Part shown: positions 25,260-37,480 of the stretch, piece by piece | How the letters are laid out: every line of letters begins with the position of its first letter | Position numbering within the stretch: the stretch's first letter is position 1 | Assembly (NCBI GenBank): GCA_036897525.1 | Contig: JAYMTJ010000017.1 | Span: 1 to 64,000, forward strand | From: Pelargonium x hortorum | Taxonomy: Eukaryota; Streptophyta; Magnoliopsida; Geraniales; Geraniaceae | Reading direction: 5' to 3' | DNA length: 64,000 bases | Made by a program: the position numbers and the translations under genes | Notes under the pieces: model-generated | What the model saw: only the letters and a program-made list of their open reading frames with translations | Database searches by the model: none | What the model was told of the DNA's origin: nothing

Positions 25260-26200
25260 TATCTTCGAATAAAGAGCCTTAAGCAGCTTTAGTTTCATCC
25301 CTTTCCCAATTCTGATTCTAAGCATTCTAGAGGTTCAATGTGGTCCCCTGCCTCAGTTCGGGTTCTGCTGAGAAGATAAGAGTCTTACCAGGTTTAAGTG
25401 CTTTCAAGTAAGAAGAGTTGGTGAAAGGTGCTAATAAGCATACATTAATGAGAGGGACTCCTAGCATAATGTACATTCTTAGTAGTTGCATTGGTAGGCT
25501 ATAGGGATTTGGATGAGAGTAGGCTCGCTTTCAAGTGCTTGCATTGAATGGCATTGCTATGGACCAGCTTTGTACTATATTGTTTAGGAATGGTGAATTT
25601 GTTACCATCTGAATGAGTTTAGGAGTCTATAAGAACTTCGGTTTCTATTTCTTTTATATACTGTTTATATATTATCCTAAGACTATAGCATCAAGGGATT
25701 TCCAATGCCCTGAGTGTAAGCCGGTATAGCTATTGAACGGGATTGCTATTGACTTCAAGAACGGGTTTTGGACTGTTAGGATAGAGGGTTTCCTTTGTCT
25801 GGGGATCCTAGGTAGATGACAAAGAGTGGGTTGGTACTGTCTGGTGTTCCTACTTCTCTTTGCGGGTACTACAGCTATTGAGACTGGGAATTCCTGTTAG
25901 CGAGAAATCCTTAGGTGGTGTTTTTATAGTTTATAGTAAGCTGAGGGTTAGTGAAGGTTGATCCTTAGCTTGGGTTACAGGTCGATTAGACCAATTGAAC
26001 TGCTTATAAAGATCGGGTTTCTTCTATTAAGTGATTATAAGCTTGAAAAATCGGTAATTACGAAGAGAAACCGAATCAGATAGACCTTCTTGGATTCCAC
26101 TCTTACTGACAGGTGACAGGGATTGCTCTCATTGTCCCACATCTTTTACCTTTATCGGAAAGTCCTAAGCTTAAGGTCATTAGGTATATACTAATAAACA
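25260..26200. other. G/T-rich block of somewhat higher G+C
   Basis: The plus strand is G/T-rich with recurring phrases such as GGGAATTCCTG and GGTTTCCTTTG, like the 4.7-7.8 kb block. No frame reaches 60 codons. It looks like ordinary plant mitochondrial spacer that has drifted less toward A+T than its neighbours (inference). Confidence 0.4.
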
Positions 26201-29200
26201 TAGGTTCCTTAGTCAGTATTCCCAGGAAAACCAAGCTCTTCTCCTGAAGACCCTAAAACAAAATGAAAGACTGTGAACTTAAGGAGGCCCTAGCAGGTAT
26301 AAGGAATACTGAAACGGATTCTCTTTAATGGAAAGCCATGAATAAATATAGGAATTTTGTTTGGTTTATGGACCTGGTAGTAAATGAATTCAATTGGTTT
26401 TAACATTTTTTTCAAATTCCTCTAAGGGCTCCCTAATACCATACTAAATTAGCTAACAAAAGCCGACACTTCTTGTTTACCGGTTTCCTTATGGTGAAAT
26501 AAAGTAATTCTTAACGCTTTATTATAGATCTCCATTCAAAAGATACCTTTATTTACTGAGTAAAGGGGGTTTTAAAAGGATGCAGGGGTAGTCTTAAGAT
26601 TCGTCAATTATAAAGGCTTACTCTGTTTTATTTATTATATAATATATGTGTGATAAGTGCATTATTTTCTTTCGCGTAAATTCCTTAACGAAGGCTGTAA
26701 CTAAAAGTAGGGTTAAATACAACTCTATGAAAAGGGCTTCTGATATATAATTGGATAAGTGGGTCTGGGTCTTCGAGTTCCATATTCTCGATATTCACAA
26801 TTAGGTTGTAATAATTAAGGACTCGCTTTAGTCGAAGTACACCCCAACTAGTTGATCGGTAATTTATCTAAATCTAAGGGGAATCCAGATTTATGTTAAA
26901 AGTAGTTATCAAAGAGTCGGCAAAAGCCAAATTATCCTCTTTTATCAGGGATCTCCTATTTTTCCTTATGCTCTCACTAAATTTCGTATATAGAACACGA
27001 GAGTTTAGTTTATTTGCTTATTTGTGTGTAAACCTTTCAAAAACCCTAGAAGCAAATTCAGCTTATGCTTTGAACTTTTGGTACTATATCAGATCTAATA
27101 AGTAATTGATGCGAATTAAGGGCTTTACTTTCGGCTAAACAACTTTTAAGCAGCACAGTTAGTATATGAATAATTGTTTAGAAGCTCTTACTATGCTTTA
27201 ACCTTTTGGGACAACAGCGTCCTCGTAAAAAAAGACTTTTGGTCTTGGGTTTGAATCCAATAGCTCTACCTTTTATTTTATACCGAGATTCCGTTAAATT
27301 AAAGTCACTCTTCGCGTGTGCAATGTTACTGATATTCCTTGTCAATTTTACTAATTTATTATTTAAATCAGGTTTAACTATAAAGAAAAATTTTATATCT
27401 AGTAGATAAGAATTGAGATTCACTTTTTTGAATATTACTGTTTTTCAAAGCTTTATAGGACACAAAGAGTTATCCAAAGGTTTTGCATGGGACTGAGATT
27501 AAAAGCGGTTCAAGTCCTATTAATCCTTAAATTACCGTTGCATTGTTAAAAAACTTGTTCAAAAGCCATACATAGGTAATCAACTGAAAAGATAAGACTA
27601 ATACGAGATATGTGAAGTGGGAGATTTGACGCTTTTAAACAAGGAATTTCAACTCCATAGCGGACTTCTTTTACGATAATTCTTAGCTTCCAATGAGTTA
27701 CCTGGCTCAATTCGGGCTCGCCTTTACTGTGGTATACTTTTAGAGTAAATGGGATTCCATAATAAAGGATGACTAGTTTGACGCAGGAAGTAATTCTAAT
27801 AAAAGGACCTCTCTTATTATCATAGCGATCCTTATATTTTTAAAATAGCCTCATTACTTTTATATAAATAGGGTTACATATCTCAAAATTAGGAATCCAA
27901 AAGTACACCGCCCAGTTATAATTTAGTGTTCTCCTCGTGTAAGACTCTCTCAAAGTCCCTAGCTTTTTTTTACTAGCCCTTAAATATTCTCTAACGAAGC
28001 CCCCTTCGCCTTTCGGGATATTTTAGTAGTAATAAAAAGTATCATTCATAACAAGAATAAGAATGTTGCGGGGCCCCACTAATTCGACCAAAAGCTTCTT
28101 GCGCTTTGAGAAGGTTTTCTTTATATTGAGAAATTTGACGAACCCTTTTTTATTTGAATTAGTAAACGAGAAAACTGACCGTCTGGATTGGATATTGTAA
28201 TAGATAGAATATTATACATTAAGTTCGTAAGAGACAAAGTTCTTTTCAAGATCGCACTCAGATTAGGGTTTCTTAGTTAGCATACAGCTTCCTGTAAATT
28301 TCTTGGTTTTCTACCTTAGCATAAAGCTATGCATAGTGTATAAGAAATTTATTAAAAAAAAGGTTTTGGAGCTACTAAGCTACTAGAGCACTTGAATTAA
28401 AATTTAGCCAGATTTACTCAACAGAGGCCTCTTCTGGAGTCCAGTTAATTCGCAGTAATCCGCGTGACATTACCATACTTGAAAAAAAAAAAACAAAGAT
28501 ATAAAAAAAGGATCTCAAAAAGTAAAACTCATGGGGTACAAAAGGACTCCACTAAACCCTGCTTTTTTGACGAAAAGGAGTACGAATGTTAAGACTCAGG
28601 ATCGAGAAATGGTGGTTATGAAAAGGTTATGCGACTAACGTAAGATCCTATATTGTACTATAAAGGAAGTGGGACAAAAAAGTGGGGCCCCTACCGTTTT
28701 CGAACCCATAGTTAGTGCTCTTAAAAAGTTCTTGTTTAAACCGCTATTAAAGAATTATACTATCTGAATGTCTACTTAATTTATAATTTAATTAGGACTT
28801 GGCTTAGTTGCCAGCTAATTCCAAAAAGGCTCTCTCTAATCAGGAGTGTACTGGGGTATCGGTCGGTCATATCTAAATTTTAAAAAGATGAGTCCCAGAT
28901 TCAAAGAAAACAACCATACATAAAAAATATGTTTGGATGTGACAGAAGAGAATAAAAAAGCATTAGCAAGACAAGAAAAAATGCATTGTGAGTATATTCT
29001 AAAACAGAAGTAATGAATTTCTCGGCTGTTGTCTTGAGAAAGAAAAGAGTGGAGACTCCGCGTGATGCTTAATTTAGGATTTAGAACTGGATTAAATTCC
29101 AAAGATTGTGAGTTTCAGATTATCTGGGGATTTTACTTGTATTAAGATTACAGACTCCTTGAATCGGTAGGAACTTCAATATTTCTGAATTCCTTTAAAG

Positions 29201-29900
29201 ATTTTAACACTGGAACTACTAAATTTGAATGAATAAAATATATAATATAGTTGAAGCTGATACAAAAAAACGCGGGAGCTCTCTTAAAGTCTTACTCTAT
29301 TCTCTATTATCTTCTTTTTTAAACTAATTAACTAATTTGCGGAGACTCGGAATTCCTAGAATTGGAGATCGCATACGGGACAAGCCATACACTCTTAAAA
29401 TAACTGAAAATTCTAGGCATGGCATAGGGAACCCTCAGTCAGAGCAGAGTACTTAGATTCAATTAATACTTTGGCATAAGAGCATAAACAGAGGAACCTC
29501 TTAACTTTTTTTTTTCGTCTAGGTAGCTCAGAAAACAATAGGACTCTCAATTGAACGGCTATGCCAAATTCTAGGTTGTGTTACGAAACGAGTATCTATA
29601 CAACTGTTATACTGGATACCCACGATCCCTTGGTAAATAGAAATATTATGATATAAGACTTACTTTTCCTTTACTTCGTACGATGTACTATATAGACCGC
29701 TTTGTGAGGCTAAACCTCAATTTATAAGGAGAATAAAATAAGATAGCTTCCACACTAGCCGGATATTAATGACTGGGCCTGCCGCTCTATTAGATTTTTG
29801 CAAAACTAGAAATTCTAAACAGGAATATCTAACTGCTTTGATTAAGTGCTATACTTAAAGGAAGGGGTTTCTTGACTTGAATAAAAGAGACCCCTAATGA
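26200..29900. other. AT-rich non-coding DNA, no supported gene
   Basis: Frames at 26893-27105 (plus), 27178-27423 (minus, with a plus shadow at 27206-27409) and 28836-29102 (minus, 88 codons) are of chance size and show no domain. A T-arm-like GCGGTTCAAGTCCTAT at 27506-27521 has no D arm at tRNA distance, so I do not call a tRNA. An A12 run lies at 28482-28493. Confidence 0.5.
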
Positions 29901-30060
29901 AATGAATGTGATTACTTACACCGATTATAACGAATATAAAGCCTACGTCGTTTAAATAAAAGGAGTAGATGATCCCAACATTCCGTTGACTTCAAGAAAT
30001 TTTTTGACTAGTGTTGGACTTTCTATACTTTGAGGATTTGTAGTTGTTTAGAGAGTAAAA

Positions 30061-30082
30061 CACCGAAATGGACGGGTTATAG
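30061..30082 (+). repeat. Direct repeat, copy 1 (340 bp period)
   Basis: CACCGAAATGGACGGGTTA occurs here and, with few changes, at 30401-30422, exactly 340 bp away in the same orientation; 20 of 22 bases agree. A third, more distant relative is at 2503-2522. The sequence between the copies is otherwise unrelated to its surroundings as far as I can see. Confidence 0.65.
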
Positions 30083-30400
30083 CAGGCACAGAGAAGTTGG
30101 TTTTAGAGTTCGGCTGAAGAGAATTAATTCCCTTGCCTTTTGGTTTTGGCCATCTTAAGGCTACACCATCTTTACTAGCTACCTTGGGAGTATAGATTAG
30201 ATACAGAATAGGATTGATTTTCTAGTTGGCATGCTTTCAAGAGATTCTATACTTTATTTGCAGGCTATAGAGTTACCTGGTTACAAGCAAGAGAAGAAAG
30301 GTATTATCAAGACAGAGTTACAGCACTTAAGAAGGGTTTAGCTCAGGAGTATAAGCAAGACCGGAGTTCTAAGCCGAATAAGTACACAAAAAAGAGCTTT

Positions 30401-30422
30401 CACCGAAATGGACAGGTTTAAG
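30401..30422 (+). repeat. Direct repeat, copy 2 (340 bp period)
   Basis: CACCGAAATGGACAGGTTTA, partner of 30061-30082. The 340-bp interval between the copies holds no frame of note. Confidence 0.65.
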
Positions 30423-31290
30423 TCCTTCATTTGCTGTCAATACAAAACCCAAAGCAAAGACTTAGAATTACCATCAATTTAGACCTTTAGTTATCCTTCA
30501 AACCAAAGAAGAAAGAATTAGGGCTCAAACAAATAAAGGATTCTCTTAGAAGTACAAGCTCAAATCGGGAATCTTGGGAATTCATAGTCATTAAGGGTAA
30601 GCTAGAGAATATAGCTATGATACAGATAGCTACAAAGAGATGTCTACAGAAGACGAGACTAACAAAAAAGAAAGCTGCTAGCAAATAGTTGTAAAGAGCT
30701 GAGGCTAAAGTCCTAAGCTTTATAAGTCCTAGATATTCTGTTGTTATTTTACATTACAAGTTTTAGCTAAAATAAGGAGTCTCTAACTAGTAAACCAGCA
30801 TCTTCTTACTCTTAATCCTTACAAATAGCATATCAGATTCCTCTGCTTTAGAGATAGGGAACTTTTTAACCTAAGTTAAGTTGAGATTTGGATTAACCAA
30901 AAAGAGTCAAGTATACTATACTACTTTTATAAATCCTTAAAACCTTAATGAAGAAATCAGGAGTACCCTATAAGAAAGAGAAGGCAAAGACTTGATATAA
31001 ATTTGACTCAGACAAGGGTGCCTAAGCCTTACAAGAATAGTTCACAGCTTCAACCTGGAGGAGAAAAACCTGGGAAGTATCCCCGTTTTAAACCCTAGCA
31101 CCCCTTTCATTCTTACTGCAAATTATAGAAACATACTTGTCATTTCCTTATTCCCGGTAGGGCACACTATATAAAATCTTAAGGATACTTCTCGCGAGTA
31201 TGTAGTGTGACTGTAATAGAACTGACTTAGAAGGTGCTTACTGAGTCCACTCTTCAATTCTGGTCAATTATTGCTGAAAATAGTTTCTCT
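30423..31290. other. Non-coding DNA, mostly A/C-rich
   Basis: There is a 65-codon frame at 30487-30684 (minus) of chance size. The phrase GAGCTGAGGCTAAAG near 30698 recurs at about 35395, preceded in both places by GCTAGC(A/G)AAT, so a short degenerate repeat links this stretch to the G/T-rich block at 34.5-35.5 kb. Nothing else is recognisable. Confidence 0.4.
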
Positions 31291-32330
31291 TGTCTGCCAA
31301 ACATTAAGACCACTCTCAATCCCAATCACAACTTAACAAATCCAATAGCAGCTAATGGAACACTCTAACTGGTACATGGAAGCTCGGGAAGCTACTCGGG
31401 ATAGACTTATGGAGAACCGGCCTAGCTCTTATAGGTTTAGGAAGATAGAATATAGATCCCTACAGTCAGTTGATTCAGCATTCCTAACTAGGGATTGCGA
31501 TCCATGGTAGGTGAAGGACTATGCCAAAGAAGGTCATGAAGAATGTTACTAAGATTCCACCATTAATAAGAAATTACCAGTTATTGAATGTACTCTCTTA
31601 GGAATTCCTGCCAACTATAAAGACAGGGAACCTAAGAAGCATCTCTTCTCAGTCGAACACTAAGAAGCTATCCTAACCTCATAACCCGGTCAAGTGAGGT
31701 ATCCCGTGAAAGCTCTGTCAATCGAACTCTAAACCCATATGTCCATGTAAGCCTGGTACACTCTATCATGCGAAGGAAGTCAGACAATCCTAAGGAGTCG
31801 AAATCCAATGCCTATGAAAGCCTAGTCAAGCAAGTACATTCCGGTTACTGCTAGTCCAAGATCTTCTCTGTAAACCCCCCAGCCGATGATGCTAGGAACT
31901 CACTCTTTCCGAAGCTAGGTAACGACTGTCGCTATGAAGGAGACTCAATCCTGGGTGTGGATACCGTAGTTATGAACAGTTCACTTCCTTGGTTGGATGT
32001 CGGTCTAGGAAGGTATTATGAAGATATACATAGTCTTTTAGGTTTCATCAAGAGCTACAAAAGATTAGGCATGTAGGTTAGGCAAGCTTCACCTTGAAAT
32101 GGTGTTAGGTTCTCAAACAGTCGTAATTGAAAAGGTATTGCCAAGCTGAGCTGACTAGTAGATGACTGGCTTGCAAGGGTAACAATTTCCTTTACAACAA
32201 TTGCATCAACTAAAGTTCCTACAGTGCCCAACTTCCTCAGTATTCTGCACCCTTCACGAGAGCTTTGTTGTGAGTCTTCCTTATTAGATTTTATTAGAGC
32301 AACACGCTTCTTATTCATAAAACCTTTACT
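31290..32330. other. Higher-G+C island of plant-mitochondrial texture
   Basis: G+C rises clearly (one counted line at 31861 is 50%), against about 27% in AT-rich lines elsewhere. Phrases such as ATGTAAGCCTGGT and ATGAAAGCCTAGT recur within a few hundred bases. An 87-codon frame at 32055-32318 (minus) lies at the right end but matches no family I know. I read this as a stretch of mitochondrial spacer that is younger, or less drifted, than the flanks. A nuclear or plastid insertion is the alternative. Confidence 0.4.
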
Positions 32331-32710
32331 TCTTGTTATGTACTTCTGGTAGTCTTCTTATTACAACCGGCAACCTATGGTAACTAGCGGTTGGAGTTCT
32401 TGTAGTTATAGTCTTGTTTAGGGATATCCCTCAAAGCAGGTCTTTGTTGTTACTACTATAATATAAATATAGAAACCTTAGTAGTCTTGTATGCTTGTTG
32501 TACCCAACTCAAGCCTAGCGGAAGAGGAAGTATTTTAGATAGTACATTCATACGTTATTGCCACCATCATCTTATTTACTTCTGTAGTTTTGTATACCCA
32601 TCCTCAGAGCTATACCATCTTATGGGCCTAACCCTAACTCTTGATAGTGTTCTGTCTGATAATCTCTACCTATTGTCGCTGTTTAGCCTATATTATCACT
32701 TATAGTAGTT
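32330..32710 (+). repeat. Pyrimidine-rich module with a 72-codon frame
   Basis: T/C-rich with phrases shared with the other modules (TTCTTGTAGTTATAGTC, AGTCTTCTTATT, AGAGCTATACC). The frame at 32487-32705 ends in a leucine/tyrosine-rich hydrophobic part but has no identifiable motif. It could be a member of the dispersed module family or a membrane-protein gene scrap. Confidence 0.3.
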
Positions 32711-35700
32711 ATTTTGTATCTATAGTATTTAAATAATGTTGTTAAAAATAGGAGTTCCCAAGAAAGAGGTTAGTTTCTCTAAGACCCAACAAAAAGCTTT
32801 CTTCCTTCTTCTTTATTTAGTACTAGTTTTTTTTTATAAAGGGTGTTCTCCTTAGTTAGAGAAGATAGGTCTTTTGCTTAGTAAAGGCAAGTTTCCTCTT
32901 CTTAATAAATAGTTGTCTTTCTTTTTAAGTAAGACAAGGTGCCCTAAAGTTATAAAGGCTTTTCTACTAGCTCTAGATTTCCCGGCTTCTAAGAAGGCCG
33001 TACTCATAAAGGATCCTAAAAAGACCAACCAAACTGATATTAAATATATTATAGAAAGCAGCCATCTTCTCTTCTCTACAATGCATCACAGCCTCCTTTT
33101 TTGTTAGGAATAGTCAAAGGGGTCTCAGTATTTGGTAAGCTTCCAATGGAATTCTTTAGTAATTATTTATATAAAAGAAAAGACTTTTCATTCTGTTGAC
33201 TTTCTCATTCATTAGGTTGAAGGGCAAAAAAAAGGTGCTGGTATAAACCCTTTAGGAACTCTTAGGCATCTTGTTTGTTATCCAAAACTTAGAGGAGGTC
33301 TCCGGAGCATTAGAATCTATTTGACTGGTTACACTTGAACAATATCCAAGAAATTTCCCTTATCAGAGTTAAAGCTTTCCAGTGTCCTTTTCTAGGATAT
33401 GCTCTAATTTAATTAAAAATTACATGAATTTGAATAGGAAGTCTCACGTTAACAAAATTTCAGGCAAAAGAATCGCTGATATTATATATACAGCCTTTTA
33501 GTACAGCTTTGCTTATAAATTAGAAATTCGTATTTAACTGAGAAGCCCTAGTAGCTCTAAAATCTGTTTTATATTGTGTCTTCCTTATGCAGCCTAGTAT
33601 TATAAATTAACCAAAAGGAATCATCGGTTTAGATAAATTAAGGGTATCTCTGTGACACATTCAAAAGAAGATATTGAAAAGGGTACTTTTGCTATCCAGT
33701 TCGAAATGGATTGTACTTTAATAAAAAAGAAGCCTAGCCATTCTCAACTATCAGCCGAGTCTCGGACTGGTATTTAGGTCTCTTTTAGTTCTGATATACA
33801 AGGATTTCCCTCGAAAGAGCTTACTCATCGGAGCTCCTAGATTGTTAATTCTACTTATGGATGAATTTAGTAAAGCCATACAGAAAAACTTTCTCAAAAC
33901 ATAAAGTTATTTTTCTTATACTCAGGTTAAGGGGTATATACTTTTGACCTAATGAAAAGAAGGCTTTTCCTAATTCAGGGAACCCATATATACAAGAATG
34001 GGGCAAGAATCCTCTTTTAGATTGGGGTACGCGCTTTCGTATGACCTAGACTTCGGATTGTTTTCTTAAGAGGGGCCTCTACTTTTTTTTGGTTAGAGAA
34101 GGAGTTACTATGACACTTCAAAGAGCTTCATTGACCTACGTATGATCTCCCTTTACCTTTAGGGTTTTTACTGATATATCCATACGTCCTAATCATTGGA
34201 TTTAACTTATACTAAGTCTCATTATTTTATATAAAGCAAAAGTTTCATTTGGTCAAAAGTGAGTAAATAATTCTATTATCTTGTCAGATATGAAAAGGGC
34301 TTGTTAAACTTTCCCTATTCTTATCTTAATGTCCTTATTTTGAACTATGAATAAACCACATTCAAGCTAGATAGAAACTTTCTATTTAAGGTTGTTCGCT
34401 TTAGTTCTGAATCCTTTTTATTTGGAAGTTCTGTAACGGGTTAAGTTTAACCAGCATTTTTTAAAGTATATTGTTTCATCAAGCGGAACTCGTAGGTACC
34501 AAACTAAGGAATTAGAGACTTAGAGTAGTCGGTGTTTTAGATGGCTGTACAATCCGTTTATTGTTTCTCATCGATAAGTTTTACAATGTCCTGTGAAGTT
34601 TTATTAGTTTAGTGGAAGTTAGGATATTTAAGGCTAAATCTGGGAAGCCTGTTTTCGGTTGTTGGTATTGCTCCTAGTGTAAGTTCTCTCAGGTATACTC
34701 ATTGTGACCTAACCTCGTAAACTATAAGGTTTACTCAGTAATAGAGATTCATGTATTCTCGATTAGGGTTTGTTTCCTCGTCAAGGATAAGCTACATAAG
34801 GCACTGAGGGAATTGCCCTTACTAAAACAATTCTAATTAGAACAAGTAATACACTATCTAAAACCTGGTATAGCCCATAAAGTGATAAAGTGTAGATGCC
34901 AAGTCCTGAACAAGTAAGTCAAAGAAGGAACGAATAAGATAAGAAAACTAGAGAAGTTGAGTAAGTAAGTTATGCTGAAATTGGTGGGCCTATAAAATCC
35001 TCTGATCTCAGATAGTCAAGATTCTAAGGAATATTATAAGGGAGGAATCAAGTCATTTGTATTTTGTAGAACCAGTTTTTTCTTTATATTGTTATAGCAA
35101 GAAGCAGAGGATAACATAAACACGATCTAGATTCTATTTGTTTTTGCAAGGAAAAGGAAAGTTTATGCTTTATTCCATACGAGAATTGTGTAATTGTGTA
35201 TAGCTGGATAACAGAAACTGATAATTGTAGCTAATGGATTTTTTTTTGTATTCTGGGTATTTCTGAGATTCCTTTTGAGTTCCTGTATTCTTATCCGGAT
35301 AACCTGATTATAAGTAACTATAGGAATTAACTATCAAGTTCAAGAAGAGCAAGTTATGACGAATAAGTCAATTTTAGAAAGATGCTAGCGAATGAGCTGA
35401 GGCTAAAGCTTTTCCAGTTTTCTAGTTAAGAGTTAGGAAGCTTGCTTTTACAAAGAAATTTTGTTTAGTATCCTTCTGGCGGGTTTTCCTGTAAAGGGAT
35501 TCCTCAAAAAGCAATTTAATATTGAATTCTTAGCTCTGGATTCACGCCGGGGTTTTGTGCTAAAAGAAAGGAGTGCTGCACAGCAATTTCTGGTTATAAA
35601 CCAAAGTCACTGGGGTTACTTATTTTTAAAGGCATTGCTTATTCGGAAAATCCCCAGTATTTTAGAGGCTATTTACACGATAAAAGTTCTCTTTTAAATT

Positions 35701-37480
35701 CCAACTTATTATAGGAGTTTTCTTTTAATCTTCCGAAATTGGGATTTTATTACCATAGTATGGAAAATACTCGTAGATAAAAACGATCAAGTTCGCTGTC
35801 GATCTTAGAGTATTAGGCTTTAATCTCCTAAATTGAAATCTTCTGTGGAGTTGCTAAAGGCTATACCTACTTAAGGGGATCTTAGAAGGAGTTTTTGTTC
35901 ATTAACAAAGATTACAAGATTTCAACACAAGATCCGCTTTTTCATTTTAATGGGTCTCAAAATCGATACCAAAACTCTAGTAAACCGCAGACTCTTAGAT
36001 TAGAAGTTATTCGTAGGCTTAAGGCATCCTGCTAAATTTAGTTGTTGTGGAAATAAAAACTGTCTTAAGTCAACCCAGGTTCGCGATTTATTAGTATTAT
36101 AAAATAATAGTCAAAGTCAAGAACTTAAAACAATTTATATAGTAAAAATGGAATTTTTATAATTTGAAAAAGTACAAGAGAATATGTTAACACGCACGAA
36201 AGCGCCCGTACAAGCAGTTTTAGTTAGTACTTCCCTCAATTCATTTTGTTTTATTAAAAAGATATCGACTTAATAAATAGATTTAGATTTATATGCCCTT
36301 TATTTTAGATAGCAATTCCTATAAGAATCCTAGAGTCAAGAGCTCTTCTGCGAATACAACTAGGCACAACACTGTTCATAAAAAAAGAAGGTTTTATTTC
36401 AATTAAACATGCTTTTGTTTTTTTACTTGTGTGAGGAAGCCTCATTTTACTATTGCAGTAACCTGTAAGTAAAAAACAAAAGATTTATACGAGCATCTCT
36501 TGTTAAGATTTCTCTGATATGCGCTTTAATACAAACATCGGTTAGGAGCAGGTTCACTTATATTTGTTAATTAATGCTACTCTATCTAAAAGTACTTAAC
36601 GAAGAAAGGTTTACGAAATCCGCTTAACTTCAAATGAAACCTATAACTTTGAATGTTTGTTCGTCCTTAAGGAATCCCTCCTTATCCTCCTTTTTGTTGC
36701 TAAGAATAAAACAGAAGTTGTAAAACTTCAGATCAGCATCAGGTTCTAGTAAAAGCGGTGCTAGCTTCATTAAAAATCTCTAGCTTACTTAAGGATTTTA
36801 AAGACTTAATATTAGAACTTAAAATTCTTTGTTTTTATTTTATAAATCAGCTTATCTTTTTGAGGGTCGCTTTCTCTTGTTAAGCACTCCATTTAGACCA
36901 AAGAATAAGAGATATAATACATAGAAGCCTATTCACATAGGGATTCTCATAAGTGAACAAAAGATTTTTCACTAGTGGTTTACCCCTTCCTTTATGCCGA
37001 AGGGTAATAATAAGTTTTTATAAGTTCTAAAGGTTCTTCACACTGAGTTTACTACATTTCCGAATCCCTTAATTTGCAAATACTTAGCAATAGAGCAAGC
37101 AGTCAGAGCATTCTATAAGCTGTTAACATATATATTAGGGGGTCTCTCACAGGTTTATACTAATGTACTTTTTGTTAATCCAAATTCCAGGCGGTAGCTA
37201 AAGGGAATTCCCGGAGTATCTTAGATTTCGCGGAAAACTTAGAGTTAGTAGTTAAAATAATAAGAGGACGCCAGTTGTTGCTATTGAGCTTTACTAATGC
37301 GTCCTCATATAACTATGTTTTTGTCCTCAGTGGTTACTACCTTACCAAAAACTTGTGGAAGCGTACTTGTTCTCTTACTATTGTACTAATTACTTAGATT
37401 TTACCTACAATTCTATATCTATAGGGGCTAACCTCTTTGAATTTCCGGCTATTTCTAGGTTGGTTATAGGAGCCGGCTAA
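32711..37480. other. Non-coding DNA, no supported gene
   Basis: This holds AT-rich spacer, a G/T-rich block at about 34.5-35.5 kb and a 78-codon frame at 35461-35697 (plus) that has no domain and starts at TTG. Another chance-size frame lies at 32913-33107. I see no RNA gene, long repeat or mobile element. Confidence 0.5.

Noticed and set aside
28226-28234. CGTAAGAGA, the plant mitochondrial promoter nonamer, with an AT-rich box upstream
   Set aside because: About one such nonamer is expected by chance in 64 kb on two strands, and no gene follows it.
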